Notes: a model not told the origin generated them from the sequence alone. DNA of 48,449 nt from Flavobacterium sp. A45 (GCF_002001005.1 NZ_MUNX01000050.1:1-48449), one strand, 5' to 3'. Counted from the stretch's first letter, positions 27,403-35,164 are shown. Numbers and translations: made by a program.

Positions 27403-27538
27403 AGATAACGTTCTCGAGCTACAAGCAGTTTGGGATTAAATCAGCGTTATCTTTCGGATTTGCCAAATCTTTACAAATACAAACCAATTTTTCCATTAAG
27501 CCAAATACCCAAATTGCTTGTAGCGTGTGTTGGTGGCA
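27403..27538 (-). repeat. attC-like repeat, copy 3
   Basis: Starts at AGATAAC/AACGTT (27403-27412) and ends at GTTGGTGGCA (27529-27538). Its arms GCTACAAGCAGTTTGGG (27418-27434) and CCCAAATTGCTTGTAGC (27508-27524) pair at nearly every position. The end box of ten bases is complementary at all ten positions to 27996-28005 beyond the next gene. Confidence 0.8.
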
Positions 27539-27545
27539 GTATTTT

Positions 27546-27959
27546 TTAATAAATTCCAATGGTATAAATTTTACCACCGTTTGTTACAAAGTCTGCTAGA
27601 GATTGCATTTTAGTTTGCTCTAATTTTCCCCCACATTTTGTACATTTTTTATATAGTTTATTATTTTCATCTATTTCATTTTTTAGGAAAATCAAGTTTT
27701 CTCTATTTATCAAAAGTTTCAGTCTATCACTGATTACATTTTGATTTATTGTTCGGTAATTTTGATATTCATTTTTTGTCAAATGAGTAATGAATAATTC
27801 TTCCATTTCAACATCAAAAACACCAATTATCCCAATAAAATTCATAGCCCAACTATCTCCAATAATTTCAAATGTTAGAGTTTTAAAATTACAATGTGTA
27901 CATTTCAAATCAATAACTGTCGCTCTTGATATATTTTCGTTATTAAAATAAAATTCCAT
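27546..27959 (-). CDS. Small protein with two CxxC pairs, unknown
   Basis: A 137-residue soluble protein. It has Cys20-Cys23 (KCTHCNF) and Cys106-Cys109 (KCTKCGGKL), arranged like two halves of a zinc ribbon. Between them lie helices and GDSWAMNFIGIIGVFDV. No family is recognised. The gene lies inside the best-preserved cassette: 10-bp complementary boxes stand at 27529-27538 and 27996-28005. Confidence 0.6.
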   Translation of the reverse strand: MEFYFNNENISRATVIDLKCTHCNFKTLTFEIIGDSWAMNFIGIIGVFDVEMEELFITHLTKNEYQNYRTINQNVISDRLKLLINRENLIFLKNEIDENNKLYKKCTKCGGKLEQTKMQSLADFVTNGGKIYTIGIY

Positions 27960-28005
27960 TTAATTCATATGTTTTTCTTGATTCTGCTGTAATATTGCCA
28001 CCAAC

Positions 28006-28185
28006 TAGTTGATACACGAAACAAACCTCCATTTACACCCCATAGTAAGTGTTTAACCAAAATTTGTTTCTCATTATTTTCTTTTTCAAATATACCCAAT
28101 ATCCCTTACAATTTTTAAAAGAACATTTATTTTCAAGTCGATATTGAACTTATAAATACAAAATCTCTCGTTTACCTTAAAGCTG
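28006..28185. other. Intergenic region, first part of an 856-bp gap
   Basis: From the right boundary of the cassette array to the GC-rich element. I see no gene, no attC-like repeat and no integrase remnant here, although an attI site would be expected on this side in a complete integron. Confidence 0.5.
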
Positions 28186-28310
28186 TCTTGCGTGAGGGAT
28201 AAAAGCTAGCTACCGAAGTAGCGCGGATAGCCCGACCCCGTTGAGCGAAGGGGCTGTATAAGCGGCACTACAAATAAGCCCCTTTGCTCAACGGGGGCAC
28301 GCCCAAAATA
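28186..28310. ncRNA. GC-rich hairpin element, possible structured RNA or repeat
   Basis: A GC-rich block in AT-rich surroundings. A small hairpin GCTAC-CGAA-GTAGC lies at 28209-28222. A large one follows: 28236-28255 and 28277-28296 are complementary at 19 of 20 positions with a loop of 21 nt. The flanks (GCGTGAGGGAT before, GGGCACGCCC after) resemble an intergenic element I recall from other flavobacterial genomes. No open frame covers it and no T-run follows. It could be an RNA gene or a dispersed repeat. Confidence 0.5.
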
Positions 28311-28459
28311 TTTTGAAAACTAATTTTGAATTCAGACCATCTCCTTCTTTAAAAAAGAAAAAATAACACCAAAAAGCAGTCGTTTTAAATAAAATTTTCT
28401 TTTTTATTACAAAAACAGCCTGATTTGTTAAAAATTTGACTTTTACAAAAAAATTAGCA

Positions 28460-28487
28460 TTTGGTTTGAAAAATATATGTACTTTTG
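28460..28487 (+). promoter_or_regulatory. Promoter of the arginine operon
   Basis: TACTTTTG at 28480-28487 is an exact TAnnTTTG -7 box. TTTG at 28460-28463 stands 16 nt upstream, a slightly short spacing. Transcription would start near 28493, so the mRNA begins close to the ATG of the leader peptide. Confidence 0.65.
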
Positions 28488-28492
28488 CACCA

Positions 28493-28573
28493 ATGAAAAA
28501 TACAGAAACATATAAAACAATTATCTCTCGGATAATTACACCTACGACTTCTCCCGAAGTACGGATGCTATAA
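28493..28573 (+). CDS. Candidate 26-codon leader peptide of the arg operon
   Basis: ATG 28493 to TAA 28573 encodes a 26-residue peptide with IISRIITPTTSPEVRML at its end. The ATG lies five nt after the -7 box, so the message may be almost leaderless. It overlaps the structured region 28531-28600, as expected for an attenuator. It has only two Arg codons, so it is not a classical arginine counting peptide. Confidence 0.35.
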   Translation: MKNTETYKTIISRIITPTTSPEVRML

Positions 28574-28600
28574 CTATAGCCTCCATAGTGTAATCGTATT
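28531..28600 (+). promoter_or_regulatory. Structured leader (three-way junction) of the arg operon
   Basis: The outer arms ATTACAC (28535-28541) and GTGTAAT (28588-28594) enclose two hairpins: ACTTC-TCCC-GAAGT and GGA-t-GCTAT-AACT-ATAGC-c-TCC. All three helices are contiguous and fit a cloverleaf-like three-way junction. It lies between the promoter and the first gene of the operon (28816). No T-run follows directly. A riboswitch, a protein-binding leader or an attenuator are all possible. Confidence 0.55.
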
Positions 28601-28815
28601 ATATTTATTCATTTCTTATTTTATCGTTTTGAAATTATTTCCATTTTTATTTGGATTAATACATCCTAAAAAAATTACCAAACAAATTTTATCTATCTGT
28701 AATTCAATTATTTGGATTGTTCTTTACTGCATTTATTCTATATTTGATAGTGCAAAATCAGAACATTTCAAACTTCATTACAGTACATTATTTAACCTAA
28801 AATATAACTCTTGAA
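28601..28815. other. Remaining leader sequence before the first arg gene
   Basis: 215 nt of AT-rich sequence after the structured region. A short TTG-started frame (28629-28814) reads through it without good coding features. I see no second promoter or terminator. Confidence 0.45.
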
Positions 28816-29439
28816 ATGAATATTTCTATTGTAGTAACTCAGGAAGAACATTATAAGTACGCGCAGGAAATATGCGATACGATAGAATCATCTGCCCTGT
28901 TGAGAGGTACTGGAATTGCCAAAAGAACACCGGAATACATCCAAAAAAAGATGGAGAAGGGAGATGCTGTGATTGCACTTAACAACGGAATTTTTGCTGG
29001 TTTTTGCTATATCGAAAGTTGGCAACACGGTCAGTTTGTGGCGCACTCCGGTTTGATTGTACACCCTGATTACAGAAATTTGGGACTAGCAAAACAAATA
29101 AAATCGTTTGTATTTGACTATTCGTTGCAAAAATATCCGGAAGCCAAAGTTTTCGGAATCACAACTGGTTTGGCTGTAATGAAAATCAACTCTGATTTGG
29201 GGTACAAACCTGTTCCTTTTTCTGAACTTACGAATGATCCAAGTTTTTGGAAAGGGTGTCAAACCTGTACCAATTATGACATATTAAAAAGTAAAGATTA
29301 CAAAATGTGTTTGTGTACTGGAATGCTTTATGACCCGGCCGAAAAGCCGAAAGACCCGCCAAAACATCCTTTTAATGTGAGGGTACTTAATAGATTAACA
29401 GCAATTAAAAAAGCACTTTTCTTGACAAAATTATTTTAG
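28816..29439 (+). CDS. GNAT acetyltransferase with Cys cluster, probable N-acylglutamate synthase
   Basis: A 207-residue GNAT protein. The acyl-CoA motif is HSGLIVHPDYRNLGLAKQI (78-96). After the fold comes a cysteine group Cys148-x2-Cys151-x13-Cys165-x-Cys167, which could bind zinc or sense redox. As first gene of the arginine operon with no argJ or classical argA, it is the obvious candidate for the first step: transfer of an acetyl or succinyl group to glutamate. This is inference from context. argG follows after 78 bp. Confidence 0.75.
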   Translation: MNISIVVTQEEHYKYAQEICDTIESSALLRGTGIAKRTPEYIQKKMEKGDAVIALNNGIFAGFCYIESWQHGQFVAHSGLIVHPDYRNLGLAKQIKSFVFDYSLQKYPEAKVFGITTGLAVMKINSDLGYKPVPFSELTNDPSFWKGCQTCTNYDILKSKDYKMCLCTGMLYDPAEKPKDPPKHPFNVRVLNRLTAIKKALFLTKLF

Positions 29440-29517
29440 AGAAAATTTAAAAAATTATAACATACAAACAACTCGCAGCTAATAGCCAAAAGCTAATAGC
29501 CAAAAGCCTAGAAAATT

Positions 29518-30711
29518 ATGAAAAAAGTAGTATTAGCATATAGTGGAGGATTAGACACTTCTTACTGTCTTAAATATTTGAAAAATGAACAAGGGTATGA
29601 AGTTCATACCGTATTGATCAACACAGGTGGTTTTGACGACGCCGAACTAAAAGCTATTGAAGAAAGAGCGTATGAACTGGGAAGCGCGAAACACGCTAAC
29701 CTTACCATTCTGGATAAATATTACGATAAAGCAATTAAATATTTGATTTACGGAAACGTATTGAAAAACAACACTTATCCTTTATCTGTAAGTGCTGAGC
29801 GTGTTTTTCAAGCTATTGAAGCTATAAAATATGCCAAATCTGTAGGTGCAACTGCAATCGCTCACGGAAGTACCGGTGCAGGAAATGATCAAATTCGTTT
29901 TGATTTAATTTTCCAAACTATCGCTCCCGAAATCGAAATCATTACTCCAATCCGTGACTTGAAACTTTCAAGACAAGAAGAGGTTGATTATTTAGCAAAA
30001 AACGGCGTTCACTATTCTTGGGAAAAAGCACAATATTCTATCAACAAAGGTTTATGGGGAACTAGCGTTGGAGGAAAAGAAACTTTGACTTCTGGACTTC
30101 CATTACCTAGTGAAGCGTATCCTTCGCAATTGCAAAAAACAGGCGAAGAAAAAGTGACTTTGGAATTCAAAAAAGGGGAATTGGTTGCCGTAAATGGCGT
30201 AGCCGACAAACCGTCAAACAATATTGTTGTTTTGGAAAAATTAGCAAATGCTTATGCAATTGGTAGAGATATTCACGTGGGTGACACCATTATCGGAATC
30301 AAAGGAAGAGTCGGTTTTGAAGCAGCAGCTCCTTTAATCATTATCAAAGCACACCATTTACTAGAGAAACACACTCTTGGAAAATGGCAGCAATACTGGA
30401 AAGAACAACTAGGAAACTGGTACGGAATGTTATTCCATGAAGGTCAATTCCTAGATCCTGTAATGAGAAACATCGAAACTTTCCTAGAAGACACTCAAAA
30501 AACGGTAAACGGAACGGTAACTGTTTCTTTGAAACCATACCACTTCTCATTGGACGGAATTGAATCCAAAAATGATTTAATGAATACTGGTTTTGGCCAA
30601 TATGGAGAAATGAACAATGCTTGGACATCTGACGATGCGAAAGGATTTATCAAAATTTTAGGGAATGCCCAAAACATATTTTCATCTGTAAACAATGAAA
30701 CTTATGATTAA
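29518..30711 (+). CDS. argG: Argininosuccinate synthase
   Basis: A 397-residue enzyme that joins citrulline and aspartate using ATP. The PP-loop motif SGGLDTS is at 9-15. AHGSTGAGNDQIRFD and PYHFSLDGIES are further family hallmarks. It is the second gene of the operon, preceded by the duplicated short word GCTAATAGCCAAAA (about 29478-29505). Its stop overlaps the start of argC. Confidence 0.96.
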   Translation: MKKVVLAYSGGLDTSYCLKYLKNEQGYEVHTVLINTGGFDDAELKAIEERAYELGSAKHANLTILDKYYDKAIKYLIYGNVLKNNTYPLSVSAERVFQAIEAIKYAKSVGATAIAHGSTGAGNDQIRFDLIFQTIAPEIEIITPIRDLKLSRQEEVDYLAKNGVHYSWEKAQYSINKGLWGTSVGGKETLTSGLPLPSEAYPSQLQKTGEEKVTLEFKKGELVAVNGVADKPSNNIVVLEKLANAYAIGRDIHVGDTIIGIKGRVGFEAAAPLIIIKAHHLLEKHTLGKWQQYWKEQLGNWYGMLFHEGQFLDPVMRNIETFLEDTQKTVNGTVTVSLKPYHFSLDGIESKNDLMNTGFGQYGEMNNAWTSDDAKGFIKILGNAQNIFSSVNNETYD

Positions 30712-31681
30712 TGTTGGAATAATTGGAGGTTCAGGTTATACTGCGGGAGAACTCATCAGAATATTGATGTTTCATCCCAATGCAAAATTAGATTTTGTAT
30801 ACAGTACAACTAATGCTGGCAAACCGCTTTCGGTAGCGCATCACGATTTGTTGGGCGATATCGAAATGAACTTTACCGATACTGTAAACCCTAATGTAAA
30901 TGTGGTTTTCTTATGTTTAGGACACGGAAAATCAAAAACATTTTTAACCGAAAATCAGTTTGCCAGCCACACTAAAATCATCGATTTAGGTAATGATTTC
31001 AGATTGCACAAAGACGAAGTTTTTGACGGTAAAAAATTCATTTACGGCTTACCTGAATTGAATAAATCAGCGATTAAAAACGCACAGTTCATTGCTAATC
31101 CTGGTTGTTTTGCCACAGCTATTCAATTGGCTTTACTACCATTGGCGAAAGCCAAATTATTGAATAGCGATGTTCATATCAACGCCACAACTGGAAGCAC
31201 AGGAGCTGGAGTTGGACTTTCGGAAACTTCGCATTTCAGTTGGAGAAACAATAATATGTCGCATTACAAAGCTTTCGAACACCAACATTTGGGAGAGATT
31301 TCAGAAAGTTTGCACCAATTGCAAAATGATTTCACAAACGAATTGCTTTTTATTCCGAACAGAGGAGATTTTCCAAGAGGAATTTTCGCAACATTATATA
31401 CTAATTGTAGCGAAAGTCTGGAAGATCTTCTAGCAAAATACGAAGCGTTTTATAAAAACCAACCTTTTGTAACCGTTACCACAACTGGCATCAATATGAA
31501 ACAAGTGGTTCAGACGAATAAATGTATTATTAGTTTAATGAAAAAAGGAAACCGGATTTTGATTACTTCGGTAATCGATAATTTAGTCAAAGGCGCCTCA
31601 GGACAAGCCATCCAAAACATGAATTTAATGTTTGGATTGGAAGAAAGTACGGGATTGCATTTGAAACCAAGCGGATTTTAA
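30704..31681 (+). CDS. argC: N-acyl-gamma-glutamyl-phosphate reductase
   Basis: A 325-residue enzyme that reduces N-acylglutamyl-phosphate to the semialdehyde with NADPH. The N-terminal nucleotide motif is VGIIGGSGYTAGELIR and the catalytic cysteine is Cys135 in NPGCFATA. ATG 30704 gives the standard start MINVGIIGG; the frame from 30695 adds three residues. It overlaps the end of argG by 8 bp, so translation is coupled. Confidence 0.95.
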   Translation: MINVGIIGGSGYTAGELIRILMFHPNAKLDFVYSTTNAGKPLSVAHHDLLGDIEMNFTDTVNPNVNVVFLCLGHGKSKTFLTENQFASHTKIIDLGNDFRLHKDEVFDGKKFIYGLPELNKSAIKNAQFIANPGCFATAIQLALLPLAKAKLLNSDVHINATTGSTGAGVGLSETSHFSWRNNNMSHYKAFEHQHLGEISESLHQLQNDFTNELLFIPNRGDFPRGIFATLYTNCSESLEDLLAKYEAFYKNQPFVTVTTTGINMKQVVQTNKCIISLMKKGNRILITSVIDNLVKGASGQAIQNMNLMFGLEESTGLHLKPSGF

Positions 31682-31682
31682 T

Positions 31683-31800
31683 CCCCTCCCCAACCCTCCC
31701 CGAAGGAGAGGGAGGCAAACGAAAAAAAACATAATAAACATAAAAACAACACCCCCCGTTGTCAAAGTCCCCCCTCCTTCGGAGGGGGTTAGGGGGAGGA
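31683..31800. repeat. GC-rich inverted pair in the argC-argD gap
   Basis: Two C/G-rich blocks (31683-31714 and 31768-31800) are inverted copies of each other. Each also folds on itself around GGAGG/CCTCC words (CCTTCGGAGG in the right copy). The right copy ends with AGGGGGAGGA six nt before the argD start codon and so may serve as its ribosome-binding sequence. The unit could be a small mobile repeat inserted in the operon. Confidence 0.65.
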
Positions 31801-31805
31801 TAAAA

Positions 31806-32945
31806 ATGAACTTATTTGACGTTTACCCATTATACAACATCATTCCTGTAAAAGCTCTAGACTGCACAATTACTGACGAAAATGGTGTGGAATATTTAGA
31901 CTTATACAGTGGCCACGGAGTAATTTCCATTGGACACACACAACCTGATTATGTAGCCAAATTGAAAAATCAATTGGATAACCTTGGGTTTTATTCGAAT
32001 GCTATTCAAAATCCATTGCAAGTGGAATTGGCAGAGAAACTAGGTAAACTTTCAGGATGCGAAGAATACAGCTTATTCTTATGCAGTTCTGGAGCTGAAG
32101 CCAATGAAAATGCATTAAAACTTGCTTCTTTCCACAACGGAAAATCAAGAGTGATTGCTTTTGACAACTCTTTCCACGGAAGAACTTCGGCAGCAGTTGC
32201 AGTAACAGACAACAAGAAAATTGTTGCTCCAATCAATGCACAGCAAGTCGTTACTTTCTTGCCTTTGAACAATCTTGATTTGGTGGAAGCCGAATTGAAA
32301 AAAGGCGATGTTTGTTCCGTGATTATTGAAGGAATTCAAGGAGTTGGCGGATTGGACGAGGGAACAACCGAGTTTTTCCAAGGATTAGAGAAACTTTGCA
32401 GTCAATACGAAGCGGTTTTAATTTTGGATGAAGTACAATCAGGTTATGGAAGAAGCGGGAAGTTTTTCGCCTTTCAACACCACTATATCAAACCGGATAT
32501 TATTACGCTTGCCAAAGGAATGGGTAACGGTTTCCCGATTGGTGGTATTTTAATTTCACCAAAATTCACCGCTAGCCACGGATTATTGGGAACTACCTTT
32601 GGAGGAAGTCACCTTTCTTGTGCTGCCGGAATTGCAGTTTTGGAAGTGATCGAAAATCAAAAACTGATAGATAACGTAAATGAAGTTTACGCATATTTCC
32701 TTGAAGCCATCAAACAAGTTCCTGAAGTTGTTAAAGTAAAAGGAAAAGGATTGATGCTGGGAGTGGAATTTGATTTTGAAGTAGGTCCATTACGCAAAAA
32801 ACTGATTGTCGAAAAACTGATTTTCACAGGAAGTGCAAACAACAAAAATCTATTGAGAATTTTGCCACCTTTAACAGTCAAAAAAGAAGCTATTGATACA
32901 TTTATAATTGCTTTGAAAGAAAGCTTGGCTGAATTGAAAGCATAG
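31806..32945 (+). CDS. argD: N-acylornithine aminotransferase
   Basis: A 379-residue class III aminotransferase using PLP. The PLP lysine is Lys237 in LAKGMGNGFPIGG; VLILDEVQSGYGRSGKFF and GTTFGGSHLSC are family hallmarks. It converts N-acylglutamate semialdehyde to N-acylornithine with glutamate as donor. It is separated from argC by a GC-rich inverted pair of 118 bp. A perfect palindrome follows its stop codon. Confidence 0.95.
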   Translation: MNLFDVYPLYNIIPVKALDCTITDENGVEYLDLYSGHGVISIGHTQPDYVAKLKNQLDNLGFYSNAIQNPLQVELAEKLGKLSGCEEYSLFLCSSGAEANENALKLASFHNGKSRVIAFDNSFHGRTSAAVAVTDNKKIVAPINAQQVVTFLPLNNLDLVEAELKKGDVCSVIIEGIQGVGGLDEGTTEFFQGLEKLCSQYEAVLILDEVQSGYGRSGKFFAFQHHYIKPDIITLAKGMGNGFPIGGILISPKFTASHGLLGTTFGGSHLSCAAGIAVLEVIENQKLIDNVNEVYAYFLEAIKQVPEVVKVKGKGLMLGVEFDFEVGPLRKKLIVEKLIFTGSANNKNLLRILPPLTVKKEAIDTFIIALKESLAELKA

Positions 32946-32956
32946 TTTTTCAATAA

Positions 32957-32989
32957 ACCTTTGTCAAAGTTTTGAACTTTGACAAAGGT
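32957..32989. repeat. Palindromic repeat ACCTTTGTCAAAGTT
   Basis: A perfect inverted pair, ACCTTTGTCAAAGTT and its complement, around TTG. It lies 12 bp after argD inside the operon. An almost identical unit is found at 46118-46150 after clpB. It can form a hairpin but has no T-run, so it is better viewed as a dispersed repeat than a terminator. Confidence 0.8.
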
Positions 32990-33061
32990 CACCAAACAAA
33001 TTAAGCAAAAGTTTATTCTTTTTTTTAAAAGTATAAACGCTAACCAATAACCAAAAAACCA

Positions 33062-34258
33062 ATGAGCCATTTATTATCCATAGAAAAAAGAAATGCAGTT
33101 CTGAATCGAATGGCTGTACTTTTAGAACAAGAAAGAGCCAACATGAAAGCGATTAATCAACAGGATTTAAATAATTATTCTGGAGAAGATTTGGCTATGG
33201 AAAAACGTTTATTAGTTGATGATGCCAAAATTGATGGAATGATCTTGTCTATGCAACAATTGGCTAGTCAAGAAGATCCTATCGGGCAAATCCGTTTTGA
33301 TTTTACTCACGAAAACGGAATGAAAGTAACCAATAAAACAGCTGCTTTCGGGACAATTATGATTATTTACGAATCCCGACCTGATGTAACTGTAGAAGCG
33401 GGAGGAATTGCATTCAAATCCGGAAATAAAATCTTATTGAAAGGCGGAAAAGAATCTTTGTTATCCAATTTGAAAATTGTTTCGCTTTGGCACCAATCCT
33501 TAGAGGAAAATAAAATTGATACGAATTGGGTAGAATACTTAAATTACAATCGAGTAGAAACTCAAGCCTTTTTAGAAAAACCAACACAAAAAGTCGATTT
33601 AATCGTGCCTCGCGGTGGAGAACAATTAATTGAATTCACTAAAAAACACGCTACTTGTCCCGTAATAGTAAGCGGTCGAGGAAATAACTTTGTTTATGTA
33701 AATCAAGAAGCCGATTTGAAAAAAGCTCTTGACATTATCATCAACGGAAAAACAACCAATATTGGTGTTTGCAATGCCTTAGACAAGGTTTTGATTGACA
33801 CTAAATTACATAATTGGGAAGCTTTTGCAACGGAATTGGTAGCGGAATTAAAAAAATACAACGTAGAAATTTTAGGTGATACCGCTTTCGCAAATGCGAC
33901 TCAGGTGCCTACAATTGAAAACGAGGAAATTTGGTATGAAGAATTTTTGAATTACAAAATTGTTATCGGAATCGTAAATTCTGATGAAGAAGCTATTGAA
34001 AAAATAAACAAATATTGTGGAGGACATTCGGCTTCAATAATCACTCAAAATGATGTTTCAGCCCAAGAGTTCATGGAAAATGTAGATTCTGCAGCAGTAT
34101 ATCAAAACGCTTCTACCCGATTCACCGATGGTGGTCAATTTGGACTTGGCGGAGAATTGGCAATCAGCACCGATAAACTGCATCAACGAGGCCCAATTGG
34201 ATTACAGCATTTGGTGACCAATAAATGGTATGTGTATGGTGACGGGCAGATTCGTTAG
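33062..34258 (+). CDS. proA: Glutamate-5-semialdehyde dehydrogenase
   Basis: A 398-residue aldehyde-dehydrogenase-fold enzyme that reduces glutamyl-5-phosphate to the semialdehyde in proline synthesis. The catalytic cysteine is Cys237 in NIGVCNALDK. IIYESRPDVTVEAGGIAFKS and TDGGQFGLGGELAISTDK are ProA hallmarks. It stands in the arginine operon before proB, the order here being proA-proB. Confidence 0.95.
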   Translation: MSHLLSIEKRNAVLNRMAVLLEQERANMKAINQQDLNNYSGEDLAMEKRLLVDDAKIDGMILSMQQLASQEDPIGQIRFDFTHENGMKVTNKTAAFGTIMIIYESRPDVTVEAGGIAFKSGNKILLKGGKESLLSNLKIVSLWHQSLEENKIDTNWVEYLNYNRVETQAFLEKPTQKVDLIVPRGGEQLIEFTKKHATCPVIVSGRGNNFVYVNQEADLKKALDIIINGKTTNIGVCNALDKVLIDTKLHNWEAFATELVAELKKYNVEILGDTAFANATQVPTIENEEIWYEEFLNYKIVIGIVNSDEEAIEKINKYCGGHSASIITQNDVSAQEFMENVDSAAVYQNASTRFTDGGQFGLGGELAISTDKLHQRGPIGLQHLVTNKWYVYGDGQIR

Positions 34259-34402
34259 GAAGATTGCAGATTTAAGATTTCAGAATAAAGATTTCAATAT
34301 TTAGAGACAAAGCTTTGTGAACTTTGCGTTTTTTGAGTATTTCAATTATAAAAAACTTTGTGCCCTTTGTGGTTAAATCCATAAGTGGTTAAAAAAATAA
34401 AA

Positions 34403-35164
34403 ATGGCTAAAAAAAGAATATTATTAAAGTTAGGCAGCAACACCTTAACCAAAGAAACCAATCACATTTCGAGAGGAAAAATTGAGGATATTGGAATTCA
34501 AATTGCCGCTTTACAAGACAAATACGAGTTTATCATTGTTAGTTCAGGAGCAATTGCTGCGGCCAAACAATTTGTAAAACTGGAAAATCAGGACGAAGAT
34601 GTTTTTGTAAAACAAGCTTTGGCATCAATTGGTCAGCCACATTTGATGCGGATTTACCATGAAAACTTCAGCGATTTGGGACTACTCACTTCACAATGTT
34701 TGTTGTCCTATTCTGATTTTGAAAAGGAACAGTCCAAAGTCAACATTGTAAATACCATCAATGTATTGGTCAAAAACAATTACATTCCGATTATCAATGA
34801 AAACGACACTGTTGCAACAGATGAGATAAAATTTGGGGATAACGATAAACTGGCAGCATTGGCGGCAGTTTTATTAAATGTTGATATTCTGATAATTGCA
34901 ACTAACACCAACGGTATTTATACCAAATCGTCAATTCACGATGAAGTACCGGAAACGATAGAACTAGTTACTGATTTATCGCTTTTGCAAAAAGAAATTG
35001 GTGATAAAAAATCCTCTCACGGAACAGGTGGGATGCAATCCAAAATTGATTCAGCAGCAATTGCAAAAGCTGCGAATATCGAAACTTGGATTGTAAACGG
35101 ACTCGAAGATAATTTTATGTTGAAGGCTTTAGCTAATGAAATTGCCTTCACAAAGATTGTGTAA
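34403..35164 (+). CDS. proB: Glutamate 5-kinase (short form)
   Basis: A 253-residue amino acid kinase that phosphorylates glutamate for proline synthesis. Motifs: LLKLGSNTLT, VSSGAIAAAK, NENDTVATDE and GTGGMQSKIDSAAIAK. It lacks the C-terminal PUA domain of the enterobacterial enzyme. ATG 34403 is chosen over GTG 34385. The gap before it (34259-34402) holds words such as CTTTGTGAACTTTGCG, a flavobacterial intergenic pattern. Confidence 0.93.
   Translation: MAKKRILLKLGSNTLTKETNHISRGKIEDIGIQIAALQDKYEFIIVSSGAIAAAKQFVKLENQDEDVFVKQALASIGQPHLMRIYHENFSDLGLLTSQCLLSYSDFEKEQSKVNIVNTINVLVKNNYIPIINENDTVATDEIKFGDNDKLAALAAVLLNVDILIIATNTNGIYTKSSIHDEVPETIELVTDLSLLQKEIGDKKSSHGTGGMQSKIDSAAIAKAANIETWIVNGLEDNFMLKALANEIAFTKIV

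Larger units (their letters stand above)
25943..28005 (-). mobile_element. Integron-like cassette array without integrase (CALIN-like)
   Basis: Three unrelated minus-strand genes (26085, 26868, 27546) are each followed by an attC-like repeat of about 130 bp. For each gene-plus-repeat unit, the box at its left end is complementary to the box at its right end: 10/10 for 27529-27538 with 27996-28005, 6/7 for 26867-26873 with 27403-27409, and 8/9 for 26064-26072 with 26740-26748. The two end boxes of any single repeat do not match each other. In integrons this follows because each attC is split when a cassette inserts. No integrase gene or attI is recognisable. Cassette order on the minus strand is 27546, 26868, 26085, then possibly 25421. 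See findings. Confidence 0.65.

Noticed and set aside
28493..28573. Classical arginine-codon attenuator for the arg operon
   Set aside because: The candidate peptide has only two Arg codons and no terminator hairpin with a T-run follows, so only a leader of unknown type is claimed.
28629..28814. A 61-codon frame with hydrophobic composition before the first arg gene
   Set aside because: It starts with TTG, lies in the leader between the promoter and the operon, and its content follows the AT-rich base composition. No homology is evident.
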